This document shows, piece by piece, positions 33,706 through 47,425 of a DNA stretch of 64,000 nt (positions within the stretch are counted from its first letter, which is position 1; every line of letters starts with the position of its first letter). The stretch covers positions 1-64,000 of the forward strand of contig VZRN01004718.1 in NCBI GenBank assembly GCA_013397935.1, read 5' to 3'. The notes below the pieces were generated by a model. That model did not search any database. It had not been told where the DNA came from and worked only from the letters and a program-made list of their open reading frames with translations. This DNA is from Dasyornis broadbenti. Lineage: Eukaryota > Chordata > Aves > Passeriformes > Dasyornithidae. Made by a program: the position numbers and the translations under genes.

Positions 33706-36700
33706 GCCTAGTTCTGAGGCAAATCAACACAAAAAAGAGCCATCTTCCTGCCTGTTGCGGCAAAGATTTTGACAAGACAGCAGGTATAAGTAGCTACTCA
33801 TGGGAAAACAATAACAACTGATCTATGACCAAAATCAGCCTGCATGACTTGGACATGCAGGACAGTGAAGCATGTTAATATGACACACTCAGACATGTGC
33901 CTTTTCTACCCTTTGTGAGTCCTGAGTGTAACAGAGGATATTTTCAACCCCTCAAAAATCTGGTTTCTTCCAGAAGAGGAAATATGCTGAAAGGGTGATG
34001 ACTAATGCTGGACAAATTAATTTTGTTGCAACATTTGTTTTATTAAAAGCCTTAAATGAACCTGTTTATTTTGTTTCCAGAAAGCAGTGCTCTTTATTGA
34101 TGACTGACTTTTACTGATGGCATCCTTAGAAACCCACAAATGATTGGTTTGGGGGCTGTCATGTGGCTATTTGCAGGTGATGAAGAAAGGAAGTAAATAA
34201 AAATATGATTTGACATTTCATTAGTAATGCTAGAGATGGCTGTGCTCAGAACAGAGGCAATGAATATTGCACCTGCTGGAGTGAAAGCAATAAAGGCAAA
34301 TGCATAGCCTGCTCTGACCTCTAGCCTTCATTACCCAGAACAATAGGCCATTCCCTGTATCCAAAATCATACTATGCTTGTGATAGCAGCAACCAGTGGC
34401 TGGATTTACATCTACCCAGCCAGAGTTAAATTGCTATGATTCAGCTACTTCCTTCCTTTCTCTCTTGAACATAACCTGTCTTCTAGCTAGACTGCTGCTT
34501 TTCCAGTTGGGAATAAGCCACTGTTTTAAAGAAAAAGAACTGTGTGGGTGGAATCAAATGCTTGCAGGATACAGTGCTCTGCCATTTCAATTTTTTTTCC
34601 CCTAATAAAGAGAGGGTTCCAAAAGGCACCAGACTCCAAAGCACATACCCAAGTGTGCAACTGCATCCTTGAGCTTCTTTCTTGATCATTTAGCTAACCA
34701 GATTAAAAAAGATTGAAATTTCTAGGCTAACTACAAGAAATCAATGGTGACTAGTCCAAATATTTTAATCATAACAAAGATTAACAGTAAAGTGATATTC
34801 CTCTATAACGATTCTGACAATTCATGAAGTTTAGAGTGGTATAAAGAAGATGAGAATTTGAGCCTATATGAACATATAATCAATCAGTGAGCTGCCCTGT
34901 GAACAAGAAGCCATTTCCTTGTACTTGATACTTGAAGAGATCATGAGAAAATGATATGTTTTGTATAAACATAGTGCAAAGGCTTGTGCCTGGAAGGAAA
35001 GGTTACAGGCACAATCCATTATTAAAAAGAAACTTATTTTTCTGCTGGTCATCTAGTTCTTAACTTCAAAATAAGAGCATCTATTAAACATTGTTAGTTT
35101 TCTGTCTGGTGGAGGTAATAAAAATGATTTCCCCGCTCCATTCTTGCACAAGCCGTCCACATTTGGCTCTAACAGGACCAGTGGTCAGTCTCAGTGAGAA
35201 ATGCACTAGGGCAAGTTGGCATGTGGAATTCACCAACAGTGAACCTTCCTCATTTCTTCTAGCAGAGAGAGTTGAGCTCAGACAAGTAACACAATCTCCC
35301 TGCCCCACAAACCATCACAGCTGCATACATCATCATGGAAAATATAGAGGTGTTCATGAAATGGCTGATGCTTTGTAATAGATTTGAGCTTATATTGTCC
35401 ATGGAAATAAGCTTTATGTTTCTGCAAACCTAGAGAGATACATAGTGAATACACTTATACACTTATCTATGTGTACATAAGGATAGATATAAAGATATAA
35501 AATACATAAACATTATATATATATTTTTACTGGTGTGCTACAAAATATTTATTTTGTGTCCAGCAACTCCCCTCTCCCTTTGGAGAGCCATCCAGTCTCT
35601 GACAACATCTGCTTTCTGGGTTAGTTCTCTCTCTTCGTCTTTTGGCCACCTCCCTCCAAAGAACAAATTACTTATACTGTTTTATGTCTGGATTAATTAA
35701 TGTCTCATTCCAGTGTGGATGGAAGTCAGTTCTCTCATTGACTTGGTTGTTCACATGCATCCAAACACCTTTACAGCACACAATTCAATGGCATCTGGGA
35801 AACTTGTTGTAATGCGTGACCTGATGGTGATGATGAGAAAACTAAACAGTCCTTCACTGGAAGCTAGTGAGGAGTAGCTATGCTGGTGGAAACACTGCAT
35901 AGGTGCTGCACTGATGGCACAGCCCTTCCTAGAGGCTTAGGCAATGCTTAAAGCATTTGGCACAAGTTTTACTACCTGGCTATGAATTCAGATCCAAAGT
36001 TATTCTATCGGCATCTTGCTTTCAGCTTGATCTTGCTCTCTAATTTGAAGGATTACTGCAGACAGTGAGGAGCAAAACTACCAGCAGTGATCAGTAAGAT
36101 TGCACTTCAGGTACCTGGTAGTACAGCATTTATGGCACTCATCAGATGGGTAAGAGAGACAAACAATTCACCCAGCTAGAAAGCAGAGCTGAATCACTGT
36201 CCCTGTAAGTAGGTAAAACAAGCTGTGACCACAGAGCTCTAAGATGTACCAACAATAGTCCCACCTCCCTTCCAGACTCTCTTCTACATGACAAATGGTC
36301 AGTGAGATATGTTCAGTTGATATAAACAATGGGTTTGACAGTAAATAAAACATACCTGCAAAAAAATAGTGCGCAGCTGCAATCCAGTGTCATTTAGCTG
36401 CTTATGAAAATATTGGCCCAACCAAAAAAAAGCCCTCGTCAGGTTTCAGTATAAAACAGAAAAAAAAGATAAAGAAAATGAAACCTTTCTGAAATGATTT
36501 ATCATTATTAAGAGGGCAAGGGGCAGGTGGAGGACATGAAAAGAAAGGAGGAAGTGGCATGATCACCTGGAAGAGTGGACTAACCAGTCCATCTTACTCT
36601 CAGATCTGTGCAAAAATCAGTGTAAGAAGGATGGTTCCTAATCCTTTCTGAATCACACCTTCACTCTACAAGGCAGTAATAGAGACAGTACCTAGTCTTA

Positions 36701-39700
36701 CATATAACTTAAAATCTGCAGCACTTGGAGTACAGGACTCATCCTTTGAATTACTTACTCAAATATGGATTCAAGAGGTCACAATTTGTTCTCAAAAGAG
36801 GGAAAGGAAAGTAGCAACCATGTTCTTGTTTTGTCCAGGTAAAATCAAAACTTTTTATGGCACTGAATAAGCTGAGAGCCATAGGTTTAGGCTGCTGTCA
36901 GTCAAAACACAGTCAAGATGGCAAGCACAGGGTCTGGGGACAGCACATAAGCATATGTTTAAAACCAAAAATGCACCTTCACTGCTGCATTCACCAAGGT
37001 TAATGTTCACCATCACCTTTGAAGTGCTTCTTTGAACCACAGTCCCTGGATCTGGGCCCAGAGAGGAACAAATTCCTGGCTCCAGTGGGCTTTGCAACCT
37101 GCTCACAGGTGTGTAAATCTCAAGGCACCTCATCTAATTACAGTTTCAAGCAAAATGTCACAGGCAGTAGTTTTAAAAAAACGTTGCCATCACTTCTGCC
37201 ACATAGATATTTATGATCTCAGCTCTGTCTGGAGGGTCAACACTTCCACCTAGAGGTGGTTTTCCATAAGAATGTCAAATTTACGTTGACACTTCTGTAG
37301 AGCCGCTCTGCAGAAATGAATGAGACAGAGACTGGGGAAAGCTCATGTCTGCAGCCAATTATTCCTGTTTGGCAGGATTCCTTCCTTCTGTTTTTGAGTT
37401 GTGGCCTATCATTTCCTCATGATTCATTCACACTTCGGTATTACCCCAACGTACAGATCCAGTGCAAAGCTCAGGCAGTCAGAATACTCCAGTGGGTAAA
37501 GCCAGCTGGCAGTTCAGTGGAGCTAAAACCTGACCTGTTTACTCTTAAACTGTTTCTTCCCTGGCTTGCTGGACGTCTAGATACAATGCAAAGGGAGCTT
37601 TCTCACTCTTTTATTGGTGATCACTCCTAAAGTCTTTTCTTGGAGAGGATGAAATCTTCCTTCCTGATCAGATGGAGACATCAACAAGACTTCATCTTTA
37701 AAACAAACTTCAGAAGTGTTGCATGGGGCCCTCTACACAGAGGTGTATTTTACAGAGCAGTGGTGCATCGATTCCTTTAGCACATGCATGTTGTCTCTGA
37801 AAATCCAGAAATATGTTCTTACTTCAGAAACGATCAGTTAGCATAACATTTTTGCATTCTGTGTTTTCATGACCATATCTTGTACCTAGCTATAACTTTA
37901 AGCATATTCAAATACAGTTGCTCTAATTGTTGACAGCAGAAGAATGGTTCACATTTATTTCATTTTTGTGACTTAATACAAAGGCAAGGGGTCAGAGTAT
38001 TTGTTTTTAAAATAGCAAATTATTTTCAGCTTTAAACTTTTTTTAAACAATTGGCATTATATTATTCTGAATTGTGAACACCCTCAACAACAACACTGTT
38101 CTTGGAATACCAGGAAAACTATGTCTGTCAAAACCAGTGCTGTCCAGACCACGAGTCCCAATCCCTGTCTCACAGAAATCACTTGTACAATTTAACTTGA
38201 TTTCAGAGAAGTTGAAAATTTATTACCAACCATAATTACTCAGAAACTGGAAGAAGCCCCACCTTCACAGGGGCTTTCTACAGAAAGGGTTTTTTAGAAT
38301 TTAACTGACTGTAAATTTCCTGAACTGTCTTGATGGGAAACGCCTGCTTTGACATCTCCACATTTACATTGCCTTTCTTTTTTATCTGAATGTATTTTAT
38401 AAAACAAGTTGGGTACCTAAAATTCATAAATTGTAGAAACTTGTGAATAAACAGCTTGTTGTGTGTTTGGGTGTGGTTTGTTTGTTTTGTTTTGCTTTGA
38501 TTTGCGGGGATTTTCAGAAATGCTGTTTAGCCAGCAGCTATGTGCTGAGGGGGTTGGAGAGCTGCAGCATGCCAAATAGCATCCGCCAAGCTCCCTGTTT
38601 GTACTGAGCACAGCATAGATGCCTTTCCCCCACCAGGACCTGGAGCCATGGCACCAGCCAGGTCACACTCCACAGATATGTTCCCCCAAGGCAGCTTCCC
38701 GCTGCTGACCATGGAGCACTGCCCCTGGGGCTCACAGAAGCTCCCCCTCAGTCTTCCTGTGCCATGTTTCAAAGATGGTCTTGCTTTTCCTCTGATTTTC
38801 TGAGGGAAGAGGCACAAAGAACACAGCCACTCATCATCCTGACATTCTAGCTGTAAAAAAGGGATAACTGTTTCTTCTACCTTTCAGAAACCCCATGAAG
38901 ATGCACCAGGGCTATTGAAGTCTGGCAGAGGTCTGAAACTTGCTGATGTGCAACATCTGGAAAACACAATACAGAAACAAACGAGATCTGTATGACAGAA
39001 ATGAAGCTTTTGTGTTGCTGTCTGAGTCCATGAGGCCTGTACTCTGACAGCTGTGCAGGGATGGAACCACCATCCAGGACTTAGAGGAGAGGAGGGGAGA
39101 GGGGAACCTTCTTACTCTGACTGGGTAATCTATGTCAGGAAGAAAAGCATGATCACATAGGAAAAAAGTTGCTACTATGTTTGGGTTTTTTCAATATTCT
39201 ATTATGCACAAAGTTAATAGTTACCAACTAGGTCCACATGGTATCCTTGATAGTAGGGAGGGTGTGAATGAGGAAGATTAAGGGTTGTAGAAACAAAGTT
39301 GTGCAACTATTCAGCTGATTTATATGAATGTCCTGGTGGTTTTACCCATTATTCTTCCTTTTTGTCGTTTTTTTTTAGAAAATATGTTGGATGCAATCCT
39401 GGTCTTTCTGGGATGAATGGGAAAGAACATTGACTCACTTTGTGTGGGCACTGTGGAAGAAAGTGGTGGGATTTTTTTCAGGGAGAACTTAAATAACAGG
39501 CTGGATGGACCAGCGTAGTGAAAGACAACTGAGACTGCTGTGCAAAAGTAGTTGGCAGTGTTGTGATTTTTTTTTAAAAGAAACTAGGGCAGAAAAAATA
39601 TCGTAGGTGGCTTGTTACTTCATTGGGGGCTAGGGATGCTAGGGTGAGCACAGCCATTTTGGAAAGCTGAGCAAATAGGACAGTGTCATTGAGTAATGTG

Positions 39701-41112
39701 CTCAGCTGGGAATATGAGGAGCTACATTTTTTTCCCACTTAGTGGTATATGCAGGTTCATGCCAGGCAAAACAATTTACCTGTGCTGCCTTCTCCAAGTC
39801 CCTTTTCCATGGCTGTCCCTCAGGATTGCCCTGCAGAGCAAAGTAACATTTATGACTCTGTATTTCTCAAAGTATGGTTTAACAAGAAAACCCCAAATTG
39901 TTTTAGACTCACTCATCCTCTGCCTTTCTGGCAGCCACCCTGATGCCAGTGCTTTCACCTCCTTGCTCAGCGGTGTGGCTCTATCCATGGCAGCTTGCAC
40001 TGCATGCTCAGGGATCCTGACTTCACTCCTGGCAGGGTTGACTTGGAGAAGTCCTCAACAATTGCCTGGAGCAAAGCTTTTTACATGCACTTCTGGCAAA
40101 TCCAACTGATGTATTAGCTGTCCAGTTCTCAGACTCTCCTGTTGTAATATAAACAGTAAATAATGAATAGAAATGGCAGACATTCACTACGGCTAAATGC
40201 TATCCAGACCATAAAACTCAAACAGAAACAACAAAGAAATGTCCCACTTCATAATTACAACTGGAAATATTTCAGGCATTAGAAGTGAAGTAATATCAAT
40301 AAAAAGAGAAAGTGCACTCAGGAGCCTAAAAATAAATAAATATTTATTTGAAAAGTGATAATTTCATAAATTATGTTCACAGTCTCTTCAAAAGAGTCTG
40401 AATATTTAATGGTTAAGCCAGGGACCTGTGACTTGGCCGTGGACAAAACTGCTGAGTAAGTGATGTGCTGCAGGCCATTTATATCTTGCTCTTAGTCCCA
40501 GTTTTAGGGCACAATGGTGCCTGCAAGCCATTGCCTGAGGACCACTTCTTTGTACCATTATTCAGCCTTTTGACCTCAACAGACTATACCTCCCTCTTCC
40601 ATCAAAGAAGCAGGAATTTCTGTCCAGTGTTCCTGATCCCATTCTTTCTCGACACTTGAGGAGCATGCCCCAATGGCATACAGCCCCAACAAACAACTTG
40701 GCAGAGCTCCACAGTCAACCACTGAATAAGGGAACACCTCTGTTTTGGTCACTTAACATATCTCTGGGTGTGGAAGAAAGCAGGAAGAAAGCTGAGAGAT
40801 ACCAAACCTCCAAGCTGGGAATATTATTTGTTCCCTCTCCATATTTGACAGACTTCAGGAAAAATCAGGAGCAAACAGTGGACTGGGTTAAATCTTGTGA
40901 CAGGGATGAACTCTGCCTGCTGGAAATTATTACACTTTTTTACAATACATACTGTGGCAATTTATTGGTACCCCATACCTTGATACTTGATCCATGCATT
41001 TTTCATGGCCACAATTACAGTAACAAACTTGTAATTTTTTTTCTTCTTCTATTTTTTACTCTTTTTCTTTTTTTCCATTTGGTGAGAGCATTGTATTGAA
41101 TTTGTGGGGCAA
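33706..41112. other. 7.4 kb without a recognisable gene
   Basis: The only notable sequence features are a TA-rich stretch (35470-35530), a perfect 16-bp AT palindrome at 40334-40349, and a polypyrimidine run (41035-41090) just left of the LTR. Frames at 37316-37630, 39696-40109 and 40656-41099 have no recognisable domains. Confidence 0.5.
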
Positions 41113-42120
41113 TGTTTTGGTAGAGGCGGAGCTACAGGGTGACTTGTGTGAGAAGATGCCAGAAGCTTCCCCCAGGCCAGATAATGCCAGTGCCAGATGG
41201 GCACAGGACAGCCCCACCACTGGCTAAGGCCAAGTCCATCCACCATAGTGGTAGAGACTCTGGGATAATGTATTTAAGAATGGGGAGACAAAAACCTGGA
41301 CAACAGCAGCCAAAGAGAAGAGTGAGAATGTGTGATAAAAACATCTCTGCAGACACCAAGGTCAGTGCAGAAGGAGGGGCAGGTGGTGCTCCAGGTGCCA
41401 GAGCTGAGGTTCCCCTGCAGCCCGTGGTGCAGACCATGGTGAGACAGGATGTCCCCCGGCAGGCCATGGAGGACCACAGTGGAGCAGGTGAATGGCCAAA
41501 GGAGGCTGTGACCGCACTGAAGCAGGCTCTGGGCACACCAGTGAACCCATGTTGAGAGGAGCTGTGACCATGCTAGAGCAGGTTTGTGGGCAGGACTTGT
41601 GACGCTGTGGCAGACTCTTGCTGGAGCAGCCTGTTCCTGAAGGACAGTAACCTCTGGAAGGAACACATGCTGAAACAGTTCATGAAGAACTGCAGCTCAC
41701 AGGGAGGACTTATGCTGGAGAAGTTTGTGAAGGACTGTCTCCTGTTGGAGGGATCCCACATTGGAGTGGTGGAAGAGTGTGAAGAGTCTTCCACCTGAGG
41801 AGGAAGGAGCAGCAGAGACAACATGTGATGAACTGACCACAGCCCCCATTTCCCATCGCCCTGCACCTCTGAGAGGGGTAAGGTATAGAAAATCAAGAGT
41901 GAAGTGGAGGCTGGGAAGAAGGGAGGGGAAGGGGGAAGGTGTCTTAAGGTTTGCTTTTATTTTCTCCAAGTCAAGTCTGTTTTGCCCATGATGGTAAGAG
42001 GTGAGTAATCTCCCCTGTCCTTACCTCGACCCATGAGCATTTCATTTTCTCTCCCCTGTACAGGAGGGGAGTAATACAAGTTTGGTGGGCATCTGGTATC
42101 CAGCCAGGTTCAATCCCACA
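41113..42120 (+). mobile_element. Solo LTR, copy B of the same family as 23181-24220 (about 1.0 kb)
   Basis: Starts TGTTTTGGTAGAGGCGGAGC, continues with GAGAAGATGCCAGAAGCTTC, CCCCTGCAGCCCGTGGTGCA and GACCATGGTGAGACAGGATG, then degenerate repeated units around GGAGCAG/GGAGAAG, TGATGAACTGACCACAGCCC, and ends GTTCAATCCCACA. Block order and TG...CA ends match copy A in reverse. The central repeated portion differs between the copies, suggesting two subfamilies or long divergence. A TATA-like TATTTAAG lies near 41270. No gag, pol or env adjoins it. Open frames in this region (41132-41536, 41139-41555, 41274-41666) are spurious. Confidence 0.78.
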
Positions 42121-45100
42121 CGCACATAATTAAACCAACACTATCCACCCATGAGTGACACCAACAGAGTTTTACTATCTTAACTGCAATAACATCAGAG
42201 ATCTCTTTCACTGGTTATGCCAGCAGTCACATCTCTTCAGTTCCTACCATAGAGTAGGGTATGATCAATTTATTCAGGTTCCAGCAAGTCATCTTCCCAG
42301 GAATAGTAGATTTTTATCATCACAACAGAAGAAATGTAATTCCTTTATCACAGAAGATAGGTAGGCCTGTGTCTTAGAGATTAGTGCTGTGATGACCTCT
42401 ACACTTTATACCAACTAAGATATTATGTCCATCCTGAAAAAATATAAGTAAGATGTAGGAAAAGATCCTTAGCAGCTTAGAGTATTGTAGCTTTGTTGAT
42501 TTCAATGAACTATATTAATTTACATGAAATGTAGGTCCAGGCCTGCATTCCCAGTGCATCGTTCTCAGATGGAGAACAGAAAAAAATATAGAAAACACAA
42601 GAGGAAATGTGGTAGATCTAGTCCCTCAAACTGAGTACTAGTCAGGATTACAGAAACATAAACCAGAGTAAAATATGGATCTTACTTCTCATTGTATATA
42701 TTCTTTTCTTGGGATTACTTTTTATTTTCTCCATTTGGATTAGACAAAGGTGCATAGGATGTAGATCATATCTTTAAGGCTTCCTCTGATTCTGCATCTA
42801 ATAGTGCTTATCAGTTGCTGATTTAAAAGGGGCAAAAGTCATCAACTAATTGATGCCTTATCTGCAAGAAACAATTCTCTTGATAGTAAGTATCTGTGCA
42901 ACACAAACCCAATTATTATTTTCAGTAACTTTTAACTAAAGAAAAATACATCCTTGAAAAATAGCAATCTAATTTCTAGTGATAAAACCTCAAAACTCAA
43001 CTGTTTTCTTAATTTTTAATAATTTACAGCCATTTCCCTAGAGAAAGCTATGTGTGGTGATCAGAGTGGTCGTTAAATGAGATGAGGTGACATTTCTGAC
43101 CCTCTTAATTAATTGTCCCATGCTTATTGTTCTGTGCCTAATAAGAGCTTGTGGTGGCCTCATGAACAAGGACGTTGAAAAATATAAGAAAAAAATCACT
43201 ATTATCTACAGCTGATAAACCTAATCTGTTTTCTAAAGCTGTTATTCCTCCTTCCCTGAAGAGCCAGATCTGGATTCCAGCTAGAGATTTGAGTCTGAGA
43301 AACAGGGAACAGAGAACCATTTTGGACACCAAATCCCATCCACTGAAATCACAGGCAGCCATTCGTCTGTTGTCTCTGGCTGCTTATCCCATATCCTCAG
43401 TATGCCTTGCTTTTCCATTTACCCACTGGAAATCTTTCATTCACAAATGCTCTAGAAGATGCCCAGAGCTTGACAGTGTTGTGCTATAGTTCAGTGATGA
43501 ATCATAGAAAAGACTGGTAAGAAATATTTGTTGATTAAAGGTTATATCATAATTTTTTCTGTAAGAAGTTTGGGATAATAATATGGAGGGTGGTTGCCCT
43601 TGTCCATGTTCCCCGAGTCCTCAGTAGTGACAGCTGTAAATCAGAAAGAGCCATTCTAATGAGGTGCTGATACCATTTCTCCTCTTTTACTCCTTGAGAG
43701 CAGCAAATGCCAGATCTGACTTGCCTTTTCCTAGAGAGGTGAATGGGATGGTTTCGTGTGTAAATGAGGAAACCTTGGCAGTCTAAATGATAGTTATAGC
43801 AGCTAATGTTTGAAAAAGTCAACCAAATGGAGTAGTCTCACTGTCAATAAAAATAAATGATCTAAAACTGTAACTAAATCATGAAGAGTACTCTGAGAAA
43901 ATGGGTGTCAATTAAAAAAGCCATTCTAGAATTATGAAATTCTTTGAGTGGTTTTATAGAAAAGAACACACAATAAACACCCATCAGTCCAAACTGAAAC
44001 ACAAATTAAGACTGAGTTAATTATTTCCTGGAAGAAAATCTATTGTGAATACTTTTACTTTTTGGGGAAAAGCAATTTAAGTCTCTTAAGATAAATTCAA
44101 GCTTCCCTGTACTTTTATATTACATGACATCTGTGCAGATGGTCTGAAGGCATTTAAAAGCAATCTGATAGTTTGCAGTAATATTTTCAGAATCCTGCTA
44201 AGGTGATTATCCATGAGCTAGTAAATTTCAGGACAGTTCCCTAATTAATAACTCATTTCTTTTTTCAGACTGTGGGTCAAATTCAGAGGTGAACTCTATG
44301 ACCATGTGACACACACATCAGCCAGCTGCTCTCTTGTCTCCCTTCTGATGGGACCTTTCTGGTGCCACTACCCTAAGAGAAGCATTACCACTTTTGGAGA
44401 ATAAATAAGAAAAGAACCAATGTCAAGGCAAAAATTTAGCATGGGGGATTTACACAGATCAAAACCTGTACCTCCACTGACATCAGAACCTTTTAAATCT
44501 GTCTAGATGTGGGATAGTTTAACTTGCATTGTATCAGCTGAAAACACAGTGTGGATTCAGTGGAGATGCAAAATTTTGTCCTAAAAGATCACATTCAGGC
44601 TTTGGTTAATTCTTGCCAAAAACATTAATAACAAGGTAAAAGTATGACTGCAGGTATGAATGAAGGTATGGACATGGATTAAATTAGGGAGATGCTTGTC
44701 CTTTACTAGCACTGTTCTTCTGTCTCTTTGGTACATCCGTCATATTCATTTTGCACGGTCAGATGATACAAGCTGCAATGCCTTGCAATTTATGTGTTTC
44801 TTCTCATCTATGATTGACCTGATAATGTCTGCAGTTACCCGTCCTAACATTTCTTGCCTCTATTTGATTGCTTTTCTTGTCCCCAGATTTTCTCTCTGAA
44901 TCTCCTTGTACCTAAACATACCATAGTCTTGAACGGACATCGACGTTGTGTTTCTTCAAAGGCCTACAAGGTATAGATACCTACATCTAGACTAGTTTTT
45001 CTTTACAGTCAGTGAAAGAATCAGGCACTCACAGGATGTGATTTATATGACGCATTTTAGACCTACAGTAGATGCAATGAATCACAGCCTCAATGTGACT

Positions 45101-47262
45101 ATTTTGCTTTCTGTGGACTGAGAGGAAGCCTGGAATGACTTGTAAATCTGTGGCTATCTGCAGTTGAGATACCTACACCACATATATGTATATAATATTA
45201 GATAGGTCCTACCTTGGATTGATAGCCTTGTCATAACAGCAGTGTAGCTTTCCAGAAACTTTTTTTTATTCATCCCCAAATATTCTTCACTGTTAAGAGG
45301 AATGTGTATCTTTTGATGGTTTGGGCTGTTCTTGAAATTGCTTCTTACATGTGCTTTTCCCTTTTCCATTTTTTCCTTTTTCATTCTTCCTCTTAGGAAT
45401 GCTGCTAAACAACAATCTGGAAAAAAAAGAGCAAAAGCAAATCTCCATCTTCTACCAAGGATCTGATGGTGGATTAGTCAGACAAATGCTGGTTTGGGTT
45501 TGTACACTAGGTGCAAGGAATTTATGCTGGAGAGTTGGTTTTCCATTCTAAAATACAATTGTTCTTTAATAATTCCTAGACTCTTTAGAACAAGAGGGTG
45601 GGCTTATCCATATTTTCCTGTGATTTACCATTTTGTGAATCCTGAATGTCTCTTTAGGCACATCCTAATTTAGCAAACTTTTCTCTTTATCTGTAGTTTT
45701 GTAACTGTTTGCTGGGGCAGAGCTCATACAGACATGGACACACTTTATAGTTCAATACTTGTGCTTTACAGTATCCAAACTGAATTGATGATGGAGTCCA
45801 AGGAGTCTACAAAAAAGATGGGAGGAGAGCTCAGCAACACCATGAGATGAATAGCCAGTTGTTTCAAAAAGCATATTGGAGACTCCTCCCCTTGTGACCC
45901 AGACATGACATTAGAAGGCAGAAGGAACACAAGAAGTAAATCAAATCATCAGCATTGCAATGACAAGGAAACATCCAGTAGAATAAGAAATAAGGGAGAT
46001 ATATTCACCTGCTTACATAGGATTTGTTCAGAAGAAGTATACAGATTTCCACTGCAAAACTGCAGATACTCAGTGCCAAAGCTACCTCTATCTCACCACG
46101 ACAGTGAGAGTCAGAAATCCATCAAAGGCATAGACAGAAAACAAATAACTTCAAATTTCTCAAAGAAAATGCTGCACATTAGATATACAGAATTTGTAAC
46201 AAATGCCATAGCAGAGAGCTCCACAGGCTCTTAGGTCATCCAGAGAAAAAGGAGAGAGAAATAACTGGAGAGTGTATTGAGAAATAATCTGGAGCATGTC
46301 TCAAGGCAGCAGGATCTCCAATTTACCTTCAGAAATCCTCCACTGAGCAGCATGTAAAGCGCGCTGTGGCATTTAACTAGTATGACAACACACAGAGGAC
46401 AACCCAGGGGAGACAGGGATCTGTGCTTGTGTGAGGGTGGTGGAGGAAGGACACTGATTCAGTCTGAAAAGATCATAATCAGAGAGCAGGATGACAATCA
46501 TAGTAAACCCAAACTCCTGCAAGATCTCACTTTTGCCATCTCCCATGGATGTCTAAGCAGTCCATGCACAGCACAACTGCTATGCCAAGAACCACTACAT
46601 AGTTTATATCTTACTTAAGCCATATAAATAGTATTTAGTTAAAGATAAGGGAAGCAGAAGTAATTTTTTTTTGCCCTGTGTTCATTAGACTAATGCATTA
46701 TATAGCTTCTCTTACTTAGTACAGCAAATGTAGGCTTGTGGGGGGCGTACATTCAGAGATACATAAAACTTAGGAACCTGTTTAACCCAAAGGGGAATGC
46801 AGGCACAGAAACAGATGGCCCAAAACTAGCTATGAGTAAGCTGACAATAGATAGTTTCTACCTCCTGCATCAGAGAGGTTCTGGAGCAACCTTCCAGGAG
46901 GAAGGTGAGGGAAGGAAAACTATCTGGTAAAGTGATACATTTATAAAAGAGATGGTATGACCTGTTTGCCCATGATAGAAGAGAGCTGAACACAAGGATT
47001 TTCATGTAAAGGAAGGTGATGAATACATCAATTAAACCCAAATGATGACTTCTGTTTATTACAGCCTTCAGAGTACCTTCCCATTATCAATCACTGCTTC
47101 TAGCAAATCCTCATAAAAAAATTATCTCAGACATAGTAAATGTGGGGGGAGAGGAAAAGACAGCATGGGACAGGGTGGGGAGGATGTGCATGCACTCTGA
47201 CTGAATGCTGCACTCTTACCTCCAAACTACCTGAAGCAAAAAAATATATATATCAACTTGTG
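42121..47262. other. 5.1 kb without a recognisable gene
   Basis: Includes a polypyrimidine run (45350-45400) and a 109-codon plus frame at 45905-46234, rich in Ser, Lys and Arg, whose product resembles no family known to me. No splice or start context supports it as a gene. Confidence 0.5.
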
Positions 47263-47425
47263 AAAGTAGCTGCGTGGCAGCACCCATGGGATCGAGTGCT
47301 GGCCTAGCTCCAAAGAGAGCAGGGTGCAGTTCAAGTCTTGGTGTGCTGGATGACCTTCACTGAATCCCTTTATCTCCTGAGGTTCCCCATCAGCAGTGAT
47401 CATCAGTGTTGATGATTACAGCACC
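47263..47425 (+). mobile_element. MIR-type SINE relic with tRNA-like head
   Basis: The head has TGCGTGGCAGCA and, about 55 bp later, CAGTTCAAGTCTTGG, positions and forms of tRNA-type A and B boxes. The body follows with GCTGGATGACCTTCACTGAA, CCTTTATCTCCTGAGGTTCC and CCATCAGCAGTGATCATC, paralleling the MIR core (GTGTGACCTTGGGCAAG, CACTTAACCTCTCTGAGCC, CTCATCTGTAAAATGGGG). The best of the four MIR-like relics because both head and core are present. Confidence 0.6.

Noticed and set aside
41132..41666. Overlapping 130-138 codon frames on both strands
   Set aside because: All lie within LTR copy B; frames on both strands are explained by the low-stop, GC-richer LTR centre.
45905..46234. 109-codon plus frame
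   Set aside because: No recognisable domain, no support from splice or promoter signals; purine-rich composition lowers stop frequency.
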